This document shows positions 8,733 to 17,259 of a DNA stretch of 64,000 nucleotides, piece by piece. Source of the DNA: Kosakonia sp. H02 (GTDB lineage Bacteria; Pseudomonadota; Gammaproteobacteria; Enterobacterales; Enterobacteriaceae); the NCBI GenBank assembly GCA_030704225.1, contig CP131915.1, forward strand, positions 3,038,001 through 3,102,000. Reading direction: 5' to 3'. The notes under the pieces were generated by a model. The model was not told the DNA's origin. It searched no databases and worked only from the letters and a program-made list of their open reading frames with translations. A program made the translations under genes and the position numbers. Each line of letters begins with the position of its first letter. The first letter of the stretch is position 1.

Positions 8733-9047
8733 TCAGAGACCCGCTTCCAGGATGCGGATATGTGTCTCCAGTACGTCGCCTTTTACTGCTTCGCTCCACG
8801 CTTTCATGTGCGGAGTTTGCAGGTGCGCTTCAAGATGCGCCACGCTTTCCCAGCGCTCCACCATGGTGATGGAATCGGGTGCGGTGGTCTGGAAGCTCAC
8901 GCCCGCGGCGTTGTCTACCAGTGGCTCATAGCCGTGGCAGCCTTCCTCTTGCAGCACAACGGGGACAATTTTCGCGAATTCATCAAGCACGGCCTGGCGA
9001 TGGTGCTGCCCCGGACGCGTGCGGATTTCTGCTACTACTGTAATCAT
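8733..9047 (-). CDS. ygiN: YgiN, quinol monooxygenase
   Basis: A 104-residue protein, the same length as E. coli YgiN and closely matching it (AEIRTRPGQHHRQAVLDEFA, LEEGCHGYEPLVD-type region, HLEAHLQTPHMKAWSEAVKG). It is a small ABM-fold dimer that oxidises menadiol to menadione without a cofactor. It lies 28 bases downstream of mdaB on the same strand. With the MdaB quinone reductase it forms a quinone redox cycle, as in E. coli. Confidence 0.95.
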   Translation of the reverse strand: MITVVAEIRTRPGQHHRQAVLDEFAKIVPVVLQEEGCHGYEPLVDNAAGVSFQTTAPDSITMVERWESVAHLEAHLQTPHMKAWSEAVKGDVLETHIRILEAGL

Positions 9048-9075
9048 GATTTACTCCTCCTAAGTCCTGCTACAG

Positions 9076-9657
9076 TTAAGCAAAAATTTCCGCCAGATGC
9101 TTGCGATATTCCGCAATATAACGCGGCACGTCCGGCATTTTGATGACGTCATTAACGATAAATGTCGGCAATGCTTCCATGCCCAGGAACTGGTTAGCCT
9201 TATGGAATGGCAGGTAAACCCCGTCAACGCCGACGCCGTGGAAGAACTGATCTTTATCGGTGAAGGCGTCCATCGGCGCGTTCCAGGTCAGCGACAGCAT
9301 ATAGGTTTTGCCCTGAATCAGGCCGCCAGAACCGTATTTTTTCGCGGCGTCAGAACGGGTGCGACCGTCGCTGGCATACAGGGAACCGTGACCTTCGGTA
9401 AACACATCATCCATATACTTTTTCACCGTCCACGGCGCGCCCATCCACCAGCCCGGCATCTGCCAGATAATGGTGTCAGCCCACAGGAAGTTTTCAACTT
9501 CCGCTTTGATGTCGTAATCACCGTCGGTACGCACGGTTTTAACATCATGTCCGGCGTCGCGCAGGAAACTTTCCGCGACCTCGGTCAGGGTGTCATTCAG
9601 TTGGCCATTGGAGTGGGCGAATTTTTTCGCACCGTTGATAATCAGAATGTTGCTCAT
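9076..9657 (-). CDS. mdaB: MdaB, NADPH:quinone reductase (flavodoxin-like fold)
   Basis: A 193-residue cytoplasmic flavoprotein, the normal family length. It begins SNILIINGAKKFAHSNGQLN, typical of the FAD-binding NQO/MdaB group, and has WADTIIWQMPGWWMGAPWTVKKYMDD-type active-site residues around position 75-90. It reduces quinones by two electrons, protecting against quinone redox cycling. It is first gene of the mdaB-ygiN pair. In E. coli this pair lies between qseC and parE, as here apart from the inserted sugar island. Confidence 0.95.
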   Translation of the reverse strand: MSNILIINGAKKFAHSNGQLNDTLTEVAESFLRDAGHDVKTVRTDGDYDIKAEVENFLWADTIIWQMPGWWMGAPWTVKKYMDDVFTEGHGSLYASDGRTRSDAAKKYGSGGLIQGKTYMLSLTWNAPMDAFTDKDQFFHGVGVDGVYLPFHKANQFLGMEALPTFIVNDVIKMPDVPRYIAEYRKHLAEIFA

Positions 9658-9764
9658 AATTTGTCCTCAGATAAAAGCGTTTGGCAGCGATTCTATCCAT
9701 ATCAGCGGTGCGATGAAATTGGCAAAACGTGCAAAGACTTTTGCGATAAAAGCAATAATCCTCG

Positions 9765-11111
9765 TTACCAGCTCAGGCGAGCGATAAATCCGCCCTGCGG
9801 ATGATTGGCAAAAGTCGCTGTCATCTGGTGCAGCGCGGCGATGCGTTGCACAATCGACAGCCCCAGCCCGCTGCCGGTTTCCGTTTGCCCCGGCGGGCGA
9901 TAGAAACGCTCGCCAATGCGCGTCAACGCCTCGCTGCTTACGCCCGGGCCGTTATCCCGCACGCTAAAGGAATGTGCTTCCAGCGTGACATCCACAACGC
10001 TGCCCGGCGGGCTATAGCGAATGGCGTTATCCAGCAGATTACGTACTAACAGGCTGAGTAACAGCGGTTGCCCCTGGCGGCTGACAGACTGCGCATGAAG
10101 GTGCAGACGAACGTCGATACCCGCTTGCTGAGCACAATGGTAGATATCCATCACGGCGGATTGCAGCAGGGAATCGAGGGAAAAGGTTTCGATGCCGTCA
10201 ACGTTGTCCAGCGAATCGAGCCTGGAGAGCGTCAGCAGTTGATCCACCAGCCGGGTGGCGCGATCGATGCCGACATGCAACTGCGCCAGCGCTTTTTCAC
10301 GCGCAGCGGGATCGTCATCGGAAAGTTGCGCCACTTCCGTTTGCACTTTCAGCGCCGCCAGCGGGCTGCGCAGTTCATGAGCGGCATCGGACGTAAAGCG
10401 CCGTTCACGCAACATCATGGTGTGCGTACGCGTAAAAAGCTGATTCAGCGCATCCACCAACGGGCGCACTTCGCTGGGCACGCCTTGCGTATTCAGCGGC
10501 CCGGCGTCATCGGGCGCACGTGAACGCAATGCCAGCGCCAGCTTTTTCAACGGACGTAGCTCAAAAGTGAGCAGTACGATCAACAAGATAAGCATTAATG
10601 GCAGGGCGACCAGCCACGGCGTGAGCTGCGAGGTGATAATCTCCAGCGCCATTTCCTGGCGATACTCCCACTCCTGGCCCACGACAATACGGTATTTCCC
10701 GCCCGGTGCTGTGAGCCATAGAAAGCGCCATTTATCATCATCGCCCTGCAAATGGCCGTCTTCAAAGCCGTCCCGACGATACGTATACGGAATATCCCGC
10801 CCGTTCTCGCCATCGTGCAGTAACAATTTGCCGTCGACAGAATAGATAGCGAACGCCAGCGCATCGTCATCCAGATGCCCGTGCTTAATCTTCTTTTTGC
10901 CCATTTGCGGCGCGGCGCTTTGTAACTGATTGAGTTCCATCACGCTGAGCCGTTTGGCGAACAGCATTTGTTGGGTATCAAATAGCTTGTCGAGTTTATC
11001 GCGCGTCTCTTGCCAGGCAACGAGGCTGGCGCACAGCCAGGCTGCTGTTGCGAGCAACAGAAACAGCAGCGTAAGCCGCAGCCGCAGGCTCAGCGGGAAG
11101 GTAAGTTTCAT
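9765..11111 (-). CDS. qseC: QseC sensor histidine kinase
   Basis: A 448-residue inner-membrane kinase (E. coli 449). A TM segment at about 11-33, a periplasmic domain and a second TM at about 165-183 are followed by HAMP and HisKA domains with the phospho-accepting histidine in HELRSP (His245). Next come N box LLVRNLLDNAIRY, G boxes RDNGPG and GLGLSIV. QseC responds to host adrenergic signals and autoinducer-3 in enteric pathogens and dephosphorylates QseB. Its ATG overlaps the qseB TGA by four bases. Confidence 0.95.
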   Translation of the reverse strand: MKLTFPLSLRLRLTLLFLLLATAAWLCASLVAWQETRDKLDKLFDTQQMLFAKRLSVMELNQLQSAAPQMGKKKIKHGHLDDDALAFAIYSVDGKLLLHDGENGRDIPYTYRRDGFEDGHLQGDDDKWRFLWLTAPGGKYRIVVGQEWEYRQEMALEIITSQLTPWLVALPLMLILLIVLLTFELRPLKKLALALRSRAPDDAGPLNTQGVPSEVRPLVDALNQLFTRTHTMMLRERRFTSDAAHELRSPLAALKVQTEVAQLSDDDPAAREKALAQLHVGIDRATRLVDQLLTLSRLDSLDNVDGIETFSLDSLLQSAVMDIYHCAQQAGIDVRLHLHAQSVSRQGQPLLLSLLVRNLLDNAIRYSPPGSVVDVTLEAHSFSVRDNGPGVSSEALTRIGERFYRPPGQTETGSGLGLSIVQRIAALHQMTATFANHPQGGFIARLSW

Positions 11112-11767
11112 GGTTCTCCCAGGGTGTAACCGATGCCGTGGACGGTGCGGATAAACTCGCTGCCAAGTTTGCGCCGCAAATGATGCACATGCACTTCCAC
11201 TGCGTTGCTGGAGACATCCCCGTCCCAGTTATAGAGTTTCTCTTCGATAAGTTTACGCGGCAGCACGCGCCCGACATTGCGCAGCAGTAGCTCCAGCAGG
11301 GCGAACTCTTTCGGCTTCAGGGTTAGCGTTTCATTATTGAAGGTGGCAACAAGGCTTACGGGGTCAAGCGTCACCCGGCCGTGGCGTAACAGACTTTGCG
11401 CCTGGCCGTGCGTGCGGCGAATCAGTACTTCCAGCCGGGCAGCCACTTCAATCAGGGCAAACGGTTTACACAGGTAATCATCCGCTCCGAGGCGCAACCC
11501 TTCAACGCGTTGATCAATGGCGTCGCGCGCGGTGAGGATCAACACCGGCTCGGTGCGCTTCTCTTCGCGCCAGCCGCGCAGAATGTCCAGCCCATCAATG
11601 CCCGGCAGCGTTAAGTCGAGGATCACAGCGTCATAAGGTGCGGCAAACAGCGCTGCCTTGCCGAGTTTGCCGTCGGTAAACCAGTCAACGCAGAACCCCT
11701 TTTTACTCAGCCCGGCTTTAATACCGTCGCCGATTAAGGGGTCATCTTCTACCAGCAGAATACGCAT
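11108..11767 (-). CDS. qseB: QseB response regulator
   Basis: An OmpR/PhoB-type regulator of 219 residues from MRILLVEDDP. This start follows a good AGGAGG-like Shine-Dalgarno; a start five codons upstream is less likely. The receiver domain has the acidic pair EDD and phospho-acceptor Asp51 (VILDLTLPG). The C-terminal winged helix ends in VEVHVHHLRRKLG...VHGIGYTL. Partner of QseC in the same operon. The PmrA/QseB-type box in the divergent region with ygiW suggests autoregulation and control of ygiW. Confidence 0.95.
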   Translation of the reverse strand: MRILLVEDDPLIGDGIKAGLSKKGFCVDWFTDGKLGKAALFAAPYDAVILDLTLPGIDGLDILRGWREEKRTEPVLILTARDAIDQRVEGLRLGADDYLCKPFALIEVAARLEVLIRRTHGQAQSLLRHGRVTLDPVSLVATFNNETLTLKPKEFALLELLLRNVGRVLPRKLIEEKLYNWDGDVSSNAVEVHVHHLRRKLGSEFIRTVHGIGYTLGEP

Positions 11768-11848
11768 ATCGCCTCCTTTCACCGTAGTTTGCTGGCAGTT
11801 AACCCGCTCGCATAAGGCCTTGTACAGCGAAAAATTATCTTTTTTCCC

Positions 11849-11865
11849 CTTAAGAAGTTGTTAAG
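11849..11865. promoter_or_regulatory. PmrA/QseB-type box between qseB and ygiW
   Basis: CTTAAG-AAGTT-GTTAAG fits the direct-repeat box (C/T)TTAA(G/T)-N5-(C/T)TTAA(G/T) bound by PmrA and shared by QseB in E. coli and Salmonella. It lies 82 bp upstream of qseB and 48 bp upstream of ygiW, suited to control of both divergent genes. Confidence 0.7.
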
Positions 11866-11912
11866 AAATGCCAGGCTTAATAGAAACTCACCACAGGAAA
11901 GGGAGAGAAAAG

Positions 11913-12317
11913 ATGAAAAAATTCGCTGCGATTACCGCTGTTATTGCACTCTGCTCCGCGCCGGCGTTTGCCGCGAATCAGGGCGGGTTCACCGGGCCGG
12001 GTGCCACGCAACATAGTGCGTCCCAGCAGAGCGGGGGTTTTACCGGGCCGAACGGCAGTAAAGCCACCGTCGAAAGTGCAAAATCCTTGCGCGATGATGC
12101 CTGGGTGTCACTGAGCGGCAACATTGTTGAACGCATCTCCGACGATACCTATTTATTCAAAGATGCGACCGGCACCATCAATGTTGAAATCGACCAGAAA
12201 CGCTGGAAAGGCTTGTCCGTTGGGCCGCAGGATAAGGTGGAGATCCAGGGCGAAGTGGATAAAGACTGGAACTCGGTAGAAATCGACGTTAAAGAGATCC
12301 GTAAAGTCGGCCAGTAA
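11913..12317 (+). CDS. ygiW: YgiW, periplasmic BOF (OB-fold) stress protein
   Basis: A 134-residue protein starting MKKFAAITAVIALCSAPAFA, a Sec signal peptide with likely cleavage after AFA (residue 20). The start follows AAGGGAGAG and is preferred over an upstream in-frame ATG at 11868. The mature protein has two GGFTGP repeats followed by an OB-fold (DAWVSLSGNIVERISDDTYL, KDKVEIQGEVDKDW-like end). E. coli YgiW/VisP is a periplasmic ligand-binding protein induced by stress and controlled by QseB-type regulators. It is divergent from qseBC, as in E. coli. Confidence 0.92.
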   Translation: MKKFAAITAVIALCSAPAFAANQGGFTGPGATQHSASQQSGGFTGPNGSKATVESAKSLRDDAWVSLSGNIVERISDDTYLFKDATGTINVEIDQKRWKGLSVGPQDKVEIQGEVDKDWNSVEIDVKEIRKVGQ

Positions 12318-12360
12318 CCCCGTACCTGCGTGAAAAAATCGCTCATCGCTATGACTCCTC

Positions 12361-12386
12361 GCCGCAGATAAGGTAGTATCTGCGGC
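12361..12386. terminator. Perfect 10-bp stem-loop between ygiW and parC
   Basis: GCCGCAGATA, loop AGGTAG, TATCTGCGGC lies 44 bases after the ygiW stop and 48 bases before the parC ATG. No T tract follows, so it may be a weak terminator or an mRNA-end structure. Confidence 0.45.
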
Positions 12387-12434
12387 AATATTGCCGCCGC
12401 AAAGGTGGGCGCATACGTTGAGGAATCACGATTA

Positions 12435-14693
12435 ATGAGCGATATGGCAGAGCGCCTTGCGCTGCATGAATTTACGGAAAACGCATACCTGAACTACTCC
12501 ATGTACGTCATCATGGATCGTGCGTTGCCGTTTATCGGTGATGGCCTGAAACCCGTTCAGCGTCGCATCGTTTACGCAATGTCTGAACTGGGGCTGAACG
12601 CCAGCGCGAAGTTCAAAAAATCCGCCCGTACCGTGGGCGACGTGCTGGGTAAATACCACCCGCACGGCGACAGCGCATGTTACGAAGCGATGGTGTTAAT
12701 GGCCCAGCCCTTCTCCTACCGTTACCCGCTGGTTGATGGTCAGGGAAACTGGGGCGCGCCGGACGATCCGAAGTCCTTCGCCGCCATGCGTTATACCGAA
12801 TCCCGCTTGTCCAAATACGCCGAATTACTGCTGAGCGAACTGGGCCAGGGCACTGTTGATTGGGTGCCTAACTTCGACGGGACAATGCAGGAGCCGAAAA
12901 TGCTGCCTGCGCGCCTGCCGAATATCCTGCTGAACGGCACCACCGGTATTGCGGTCGGCATGGCAACGGATATTCCGCCGCATAACCTGCGCGAAGTGGC
13001 GAACGCCGCCATCACCCTGATTGAACAGCCGAAAACCACCCTCGACCAGTTGCTGGATATCGTACAAGGGCCGGATTATCCCACCGAAGCGGAAATCATT
13101 ACCTCCCGCGCGGAAATCCGCAAAATCTACCAGAACGGTCGCGGTTCGGTGCGTATGCGCGCGGTGTGGAAAAAAGAGGACGGTGCCGTGGTGATTACTG
13201 CGCTGCCGCACCAGGTTTCCGGTGCGCGCGTGCTGGAGCAAATCGCCAGCCAGATGCGCAATAAAAAATTGCCGATGGTGGATGATCTGCGCGACGAATC
13301 GGATCATGAAAACCCGACCCGCCTGGTGATCGTGCCGCGATCCAATCGCGTGGATATGGATCAGGTGATGAACCACCTGTTCGCCACCACCGATCTGGAA
13401 AAGAGCTACCGCATTAACCTGAATATGATCGGTCTGGACGGTCGCCCGGCGGTGAAAAACCTGCTGGAGATCCTCACCGAATGGCTGGCGTTCCGTCGTG
13501 ATACAGTGCGCCGCCGTCTCAATCACCGGCTGGAGAAAGTGCTTAAGCGCCTGCATATCCTTGAAGGTTTGCTGGTGGCGTTTCTCAATATTGACGAAGT
13601 GATTGAAATCATCCGCACCGAGGACGAACCGAAGCCCGCGCTGATGTCGCGTTTTGGCATCAGTGAAACCCAGGCGGAAGCGATCCTCGAATTAAAACTG
13701 CGCCACCTCGCCAAACTCGAAGAGGTGAAGATTCGCGGTGAGCAACACGATCTGGAAAAAGAGCGCGACCAGTTGCAGGCGATCCTGGCTTCTGAGCGCA
13801 AGATGAACACCCTGCTGAAGAAAGAGTTGCAGGCCGATGCCGACGCGTTTGGCGACGATCGCCGTTCACCGCTCCACGAGCGCGAAGAAGCGAAAGCGAT
13901 GAACGAGCACGATATGCTGCCGTCTGAACCGGTCACCATCGTATTGTCACAAATGGGCTGGGTGCGTAGCGCCAAAGGTCACGACATTGACGCGCAGGGT
14001 CTGAGCTATAAAGCCGGTGATAGCTGGAAATCCTCGGCCAAAGGCAAGAGCAATCAGCCGGTGGTGTTTATCGATACCACCGGGCGCAGCTACGCCGTTG
14101 ATCCGAGTTCGCTGCCATCCGCGCGCGGGCAGGGCGAGCCGTTAACCGGCAAGCTGACGCTGCCGCCGGGTGCCACGGTTGAGCATATGGTGATGAGCAA
14201 TGAAGATCAGAAGCTGCTGATGGCCTCCGATGCGGGTTACGGCTTTGTCTGCACCTTCAATGACTTAGTGGCGCGTAACCGTGCCGGTAAGACGCTTATC
14301 AGCCTGCCGGAAAATTCCCGCGTGATGCCGCCGCTGGAGATTGAAAACGACAACGATATGCTGCTGGCGATCACCGCTGCGGGCCGCATGTTGATGTTCC
14401 CGGTCAGCGATCTGCCGCAGTTATCGAAAGGTAAAGGCAACAAGATCATCGGCATTTCGTCTGCCGATGCGGCGAAGGGCACCGATGCGCTGGCTCATCT
14501 CTATCTCCTGCCGCCGCAAAGCACGCTGACCTTGCACGTCGGCAAACGCAAAATCAAACTGCGTCCGGAAGAGCTGCAAAAAGTGCAGGGCGAGCGCGGA
14601 CGCCGCGGTACGCTGATGCGGGGCTTGCAGAAAATCGACCGCGTGGAGATAGACTCGCCTTCCCGTCCGGGTGCGGGCGATAGCGAAGAGTAA
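12435..14693 (+). CDS. parC: DNA topoisomerase IV subunit A
   Basis: A 752-residue protein starting MSDMAERLALHEFTENAYLN, identical in length to E. coli ParC. Upstream in-frame codons back to 12405 are not conserved. ParC holds the DNA breakage-reunion site, with catalytic Tyr120 in AAMRYTESR. The quinolone-resistance region HPHGDSACYEA keeps wild-type Ser80 and Glu84, so no classical target mutation is visible. The C-terminal part (from about 500) contains the beta-pinwheel repeats. The E. coli genes mqsRA, ygiV and ygiS, which lie between ygiW and parC there, are absent here. Confidence 0.98.
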   Translation: MSDMAERLALHEFTENAYLNYSMYVIMDRALPFIGDGLKPVQRRIVYAMSELGLNASAKFKKSARTVGDVLGKYHPHGDSACYEAMVLMAQPFSYRYPLVDGQGNWGAPDDPKSFAAMRYTESRLSKYAELLLSELGQGTVDWVPNFDGTMQEPKMLPARLPNILLNGTTGIAVGMATDIPPHNLREVANAAITLIEQPKTTLDQLLDIVQGPDYPTEAEIITSRAEIRKIYQNGRGSVRMRAVWKKEDGAVVITALPHQVSGARVLEQIASQMRNKKLPMVDDLRDESDHENPTRLVIVPRSNRVDMDQVMNHLFATTDLEKSYRINLNMIGLDGRPAVKNLLEILTEWLAFRRDTVRRRLNHRLEKVLKRLHILEGLLVAFLNIDEVIEIIRTEDEPKPALMSRFGISETQAEAILELKLRHLAKLEEVKIRGEQHDLEKERDQLQAILASERKMNTLLKKELQADADAFGDDRRSPLHEREEAKAMNEHDMLPSEPVTIVLSQMGWVRSAKGHDIDAQGLSYKAGDSWKSSAKGKSNQPVVFIDTTGRSYAVDPSSLPSARGQGEPLTGKLTLPPGATVEHMVMSNEDQKLLMASDAGYGFVCTFNDLVARNRAGKTLISLPENSRVMPPLEIENDNDMLLAITAAGRMLMFPVSDLPQLSKGKGNKIIGISSADAAKGTDALAHLYLLPPQSTLTLHVGKRKIKLRPEELQKVQGERGRRGTLMRGLQKIDRVEIDSPSRPGAGDSEE

Positions 14694-14703
14694 TCTTCAT
14701 TAC

Positions 14704-14732
14704 CCTCTCCCCACCCCTCTGGTGGGGAGATA
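14704..14732 (+). terminator. Stem-loop downstream of parC
   Basis: TCTCCCCAC (14706-14714) pairs with GTGGGGAGA (14722-14730), starting about a dozen bases past the parC stop and followed by TATTTC. A plausible parC terminator, and a relative of the other CCCTCTCC hairpins in the window. Confidence 0.55.
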
Positions 14733-14880
14733 TTTCTTAGAAATTTCCCGTAAAGGCGTTGTTTATTCGCGAATTGCGATTAACAATACGTTCTTTTTAA
14801 AGGCCGCATAACATAAAGCCCGGACCGGATAATGGTCATTGGTGGCGCAGCCAGCTTCAGCGTATTTACGCTGGCGTGTA

Positions 14881-14886
14881 TATAAT
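14881..14886 (+). promoter_or_regulatory. Candidate -10 element of the plsC promoter
   Basis: A consensus TATAAT occurs 29 bases upstream of the plsC ATG. No good -35 hexamer was found at 16-18 bases. A TG two bases before the hexamer may help. Only the -10 is supported. Confidence 0.45.
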
Positions 14887-14914
14887 GCTCAGGGTATGGG
14901 CTTCAGAGGTCGCT

Positions 14915-15652
14915 ATGCTATTTATTGTTCGCGCAATCATCATTGTTATTTATTCCATTCTGGTCAGCGTATTCGGATCTATTTACTGCCTGTTCAGCCC
15001 ACGAAATCCAAAACATGTTGCCACCTTCGGCCATCTGTTTGGCCGCCTCTCAACGGTGATGGGCCTGAAAGTAGAAACCCGCCTGCCGCCGGGTGCCGAC
15101 CAGTTCGGCAATGCCATTTATATTGCTAACCACCAGAACAACTACGACATGGTCACCGCGTCTAAAATCGTGTTGCCGCCTACGGTCACCGTCGGTAAAA
15201 AAAGCCTGCTGTGGATCCCCTTTTTCGGACAGCTTTACTGGCTGGCCGGTAACTTGCTGATTGATCGGGATAACCGCGCCAAAGCGCACGGCACCATCGC
15301 CCAGGTCGTCAAGCAGATTCAGAAACGCAATATCTCTGTCTGGATGTTCCCGGAAGGTACCCGCAGCCGTGGTCGCGGCCTGCTGCCGTTTAAAACCGGC
15401 GCGTTCCATGCGGCGATTGCCGCCGGGGTGCCAATTATTCCGGTGTGTGTCTCCTCAACCTCCAACAAAATCAATCTCAACCGCCTGAACAATGGGCTGG
15501 TGATTGTCGAAATGCTGCCGCCGGTAGATATCTCGCAGTTTGGTAAAGACCAGGTTCGCCAACTGGCGACTCATTGCCGCGAGATCATGGCGGCGAAAAT
15601 TGAGGAACTCGACAAAGAAGTTGCGCAGCGTGAAGCAGCAGGTCGGGTTTAA
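14915..15652 (+). CDS. plsC: PlsC, 1-acyl-sn-glycerol-3-phosphate acyltransferase
   Basis: A 245-residue inner-membrane enzyme, the E. coli length. It starts MLFIVRAIIIVIYSILVSVF, an N-terminal membrane anchor; an earlier in-frame ATG at 14876 is not conserved. It carries the HX4D motif in ANHQNNYD and FPEGTRSRGRG. It makes phosphatidic acid from lysophosphatidic acid, an essential step of phospholipid synthesis. It lies downstream of parC and 72 bases upstream of ftsP, the E. coli order. Confidence 0.97.
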   Translation: MLFIVRAIIIVIYSILVSVFGSIYCLFSPRNPKHVATFGHLFGRLSTVMGLKVETRLPPGADQFGNAIYIANHQNNYDMVTASKIVLPPTVTVGKKSLLWIPFFGQLYWLAGNLLIDRDNRAKAHGTIAQVVKQIQKRNISVWMFPEGTRSRGRGLLPFKTGAFHAAIAAGVPIIPVCVSSTSNKINLNRLNNGLVIVEMLPPVDISQFGKDQVRQLATHCREIMAAKIEELDKEVAQREAAGRV

Positions 15653-15724
15653 CCTTTTGTTAGTGAGCAAACCCGGAGGCGAGAACACCTTCGGCGGATT
15701 TAGTCAGCGTTACACGGAGCAAAT

Positions 15725-17137
15725 ATGTCACTCAGTCGGCGTCAGTTTCTTCAGGCATCCGGGGTTGCGCTTTGTGCCAGTGCGGTGCCGCTGAGGGCAA
15801 ATGCTGCCGGGCAGCAACCGCCGCTGCCCATTCCTCCGCTGCTTGAGTCCCGACGCGGGCAGCCGCTCTTTTTGACATTACAACGTGCTCACTGGTCCTT
15901 TGCCCCCGGCACGCGCGCGCAAATTTCAGGCATTAACGGGCGTTACCTCGGGCCGACGATCCGCGTCTGGAATGGCGACGATGTGAAGCTGATTTACAGC
16001 AACCGGCTGGCAGAAAACGTGGCGATGACCGTCAGTGGTTTGCAGGTGCCCGGCCCGCTGATGGGCGGCGCGGCGCGCATGATGACAGCGAATAACGACT
16101 GGGCGCCGGTGCTGCCTATTCGCCAGAGCGCCAGCACGCTGTGGTATCACGCCAATACGCCGAACCGCACCGCACAGCAGGTCTATAGCGGGCTGGCGGG
16201 AATGTGGCTGGTGGAAGATGAGATAAGCAAATCACTGCCGATCCCGAACCATTACGGTGTCGATGACTTCCCGGTCATTATTCAGGATAAACGGCTGGAT
16301 AATTTCGGCACGCCGGAATACAGCGAGCCGGGTAGCGGCGGGTTTGTCGGAGATACCTTGATGGTTAACGGCGCGCAAAGTCCCTTTGTGGAGGTTTCTC
16401 GCGGCTGGGTGCGCCTGCGCCTGCTGAATGCCTCCAACTCCCGCCGTTATCTGCTGCAAGTGAGCGATGGCCGCGCCCTGCATGTGATTGCGGGCGATCA
16501 GGGCTTCTTGCCTGCACCGGTTTCGGTGAAACAGCTCTCGCTGGCACCCGGCGAGCGCCGCGAAGTGCTGGTGGATATGACCAACGGCGATGAAGTGTCG
16601 ATCACCTGCGGGGAAGCGGCGGGTATTATGGACCGGCTGCGCGGCCTCTTCGAGCCGTCGAGCATATTGATCTCCACGCTGGTATTGACCCTGCGTCCCA
16701 CCGGGTTGCTGCCGCTGGTAACAGATACGTTGCCGATGCGCTTGCTGCCGTCTGAGATTATGGCCGGTTCGCCAACGCGCAGCCGCGATATCACGCTGGG
16801 CAGCGATCCGGGCATTAACGGTCAGTTGTGGGATACGCAGCGCATTGACATCACCGCGCAGCAGGGGACCTGGGAGCGCTGGACGGTGCGCGCCGAGATG
16901 CCGCAGTCGTTTCATATCGAAGGCGTGATGTTTATGATCCGCAACGTTAACGGTGCGCTGCCGTTCCCGGAAGATCGGGGCTGGAAAGATACCGTGTGGA
17001 TTGACGGGCAGGTTGAGCTTCTGGTGTGGTTTGGTCAGCCGTCATGGGCGCATTTCCCGTTTCAGTACCAAAGCCAGACGCTGGAGATGGCCGACCGCGG
17101 ATCGGTGGGTCAATTGCTGGTCAATCCGGCGCCTTAA
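15725..17137 (+). CDS. ftsP: FtsP (SufI), Tat-exported cell-division protein
   Basis: A 470-residue multicopper-oxidase-like protein. The N-terminus MSLSRRQFLQ is a twin-arginine signal with likely cleavage after ANA (residues 25-27). Three cupredoxin domains follow, but the copper ligands of true laccases are largely missing, as in E. coli SufI. It stabilises the divisome under stress and is a classical Tat substrate. It follows plsC. Confidence 0.96.
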   Translation: MSLSRRQFLQASGVALCASAVPLRANAAGQQPPLPIPPLLESRRGQPLFLTLQRAHWSFAPGTRAQISGINGRYLGPTIRVWNGDDVKLIYSNRLAENVAMTVSGLQVPGPLMGGAARMMTANNDWAPVLPIRQSASTLWYHANTPNRTAQQVYSGLAGMWLVEDEISKSLPIPNHYGVDDFPVIIQDKRLDNFGTPEYSEPGSGGFVGDTLMVNGAQSPFVEVSRGWVRLRLLNASNSRRYLLQVSDGRALHVIAGDQGFLPAPVSVKQLSLAPGERREVLVDMTNGDEVSITCGEAAGIMDRLRGLFEPSSILISTLVLTLRPTGLLPLVTDTLPMRLLPSEIMAGSPTRSRDITLGSDPGINGQLWDTQRIDITAQQGTWERWTVRAEMPQSFHIEGVMFMIRNVNGALPFPEDRGWKDTVWIDGQVELLVWFGQPSWAHFPFQYQSQTLEMADRGSVGQLLVNPAP

Positions 17138-17259
17138 CTCGCCTGTGCCTGGTGGCGTTTCGCTTGCCAGGCCTGGGCAAAATCCTCCTGTATTTCCATT
17201 CAGGTTACGGCGTATAATCGCCGCCCTTTGATTACTTTTTTAGCAATTCTGGATGCAAG

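Noticed and set aside
12660..12700. Quinolone-resistance mutation in parC
   Set aside because: Ser80 and Glu84 are wild type.
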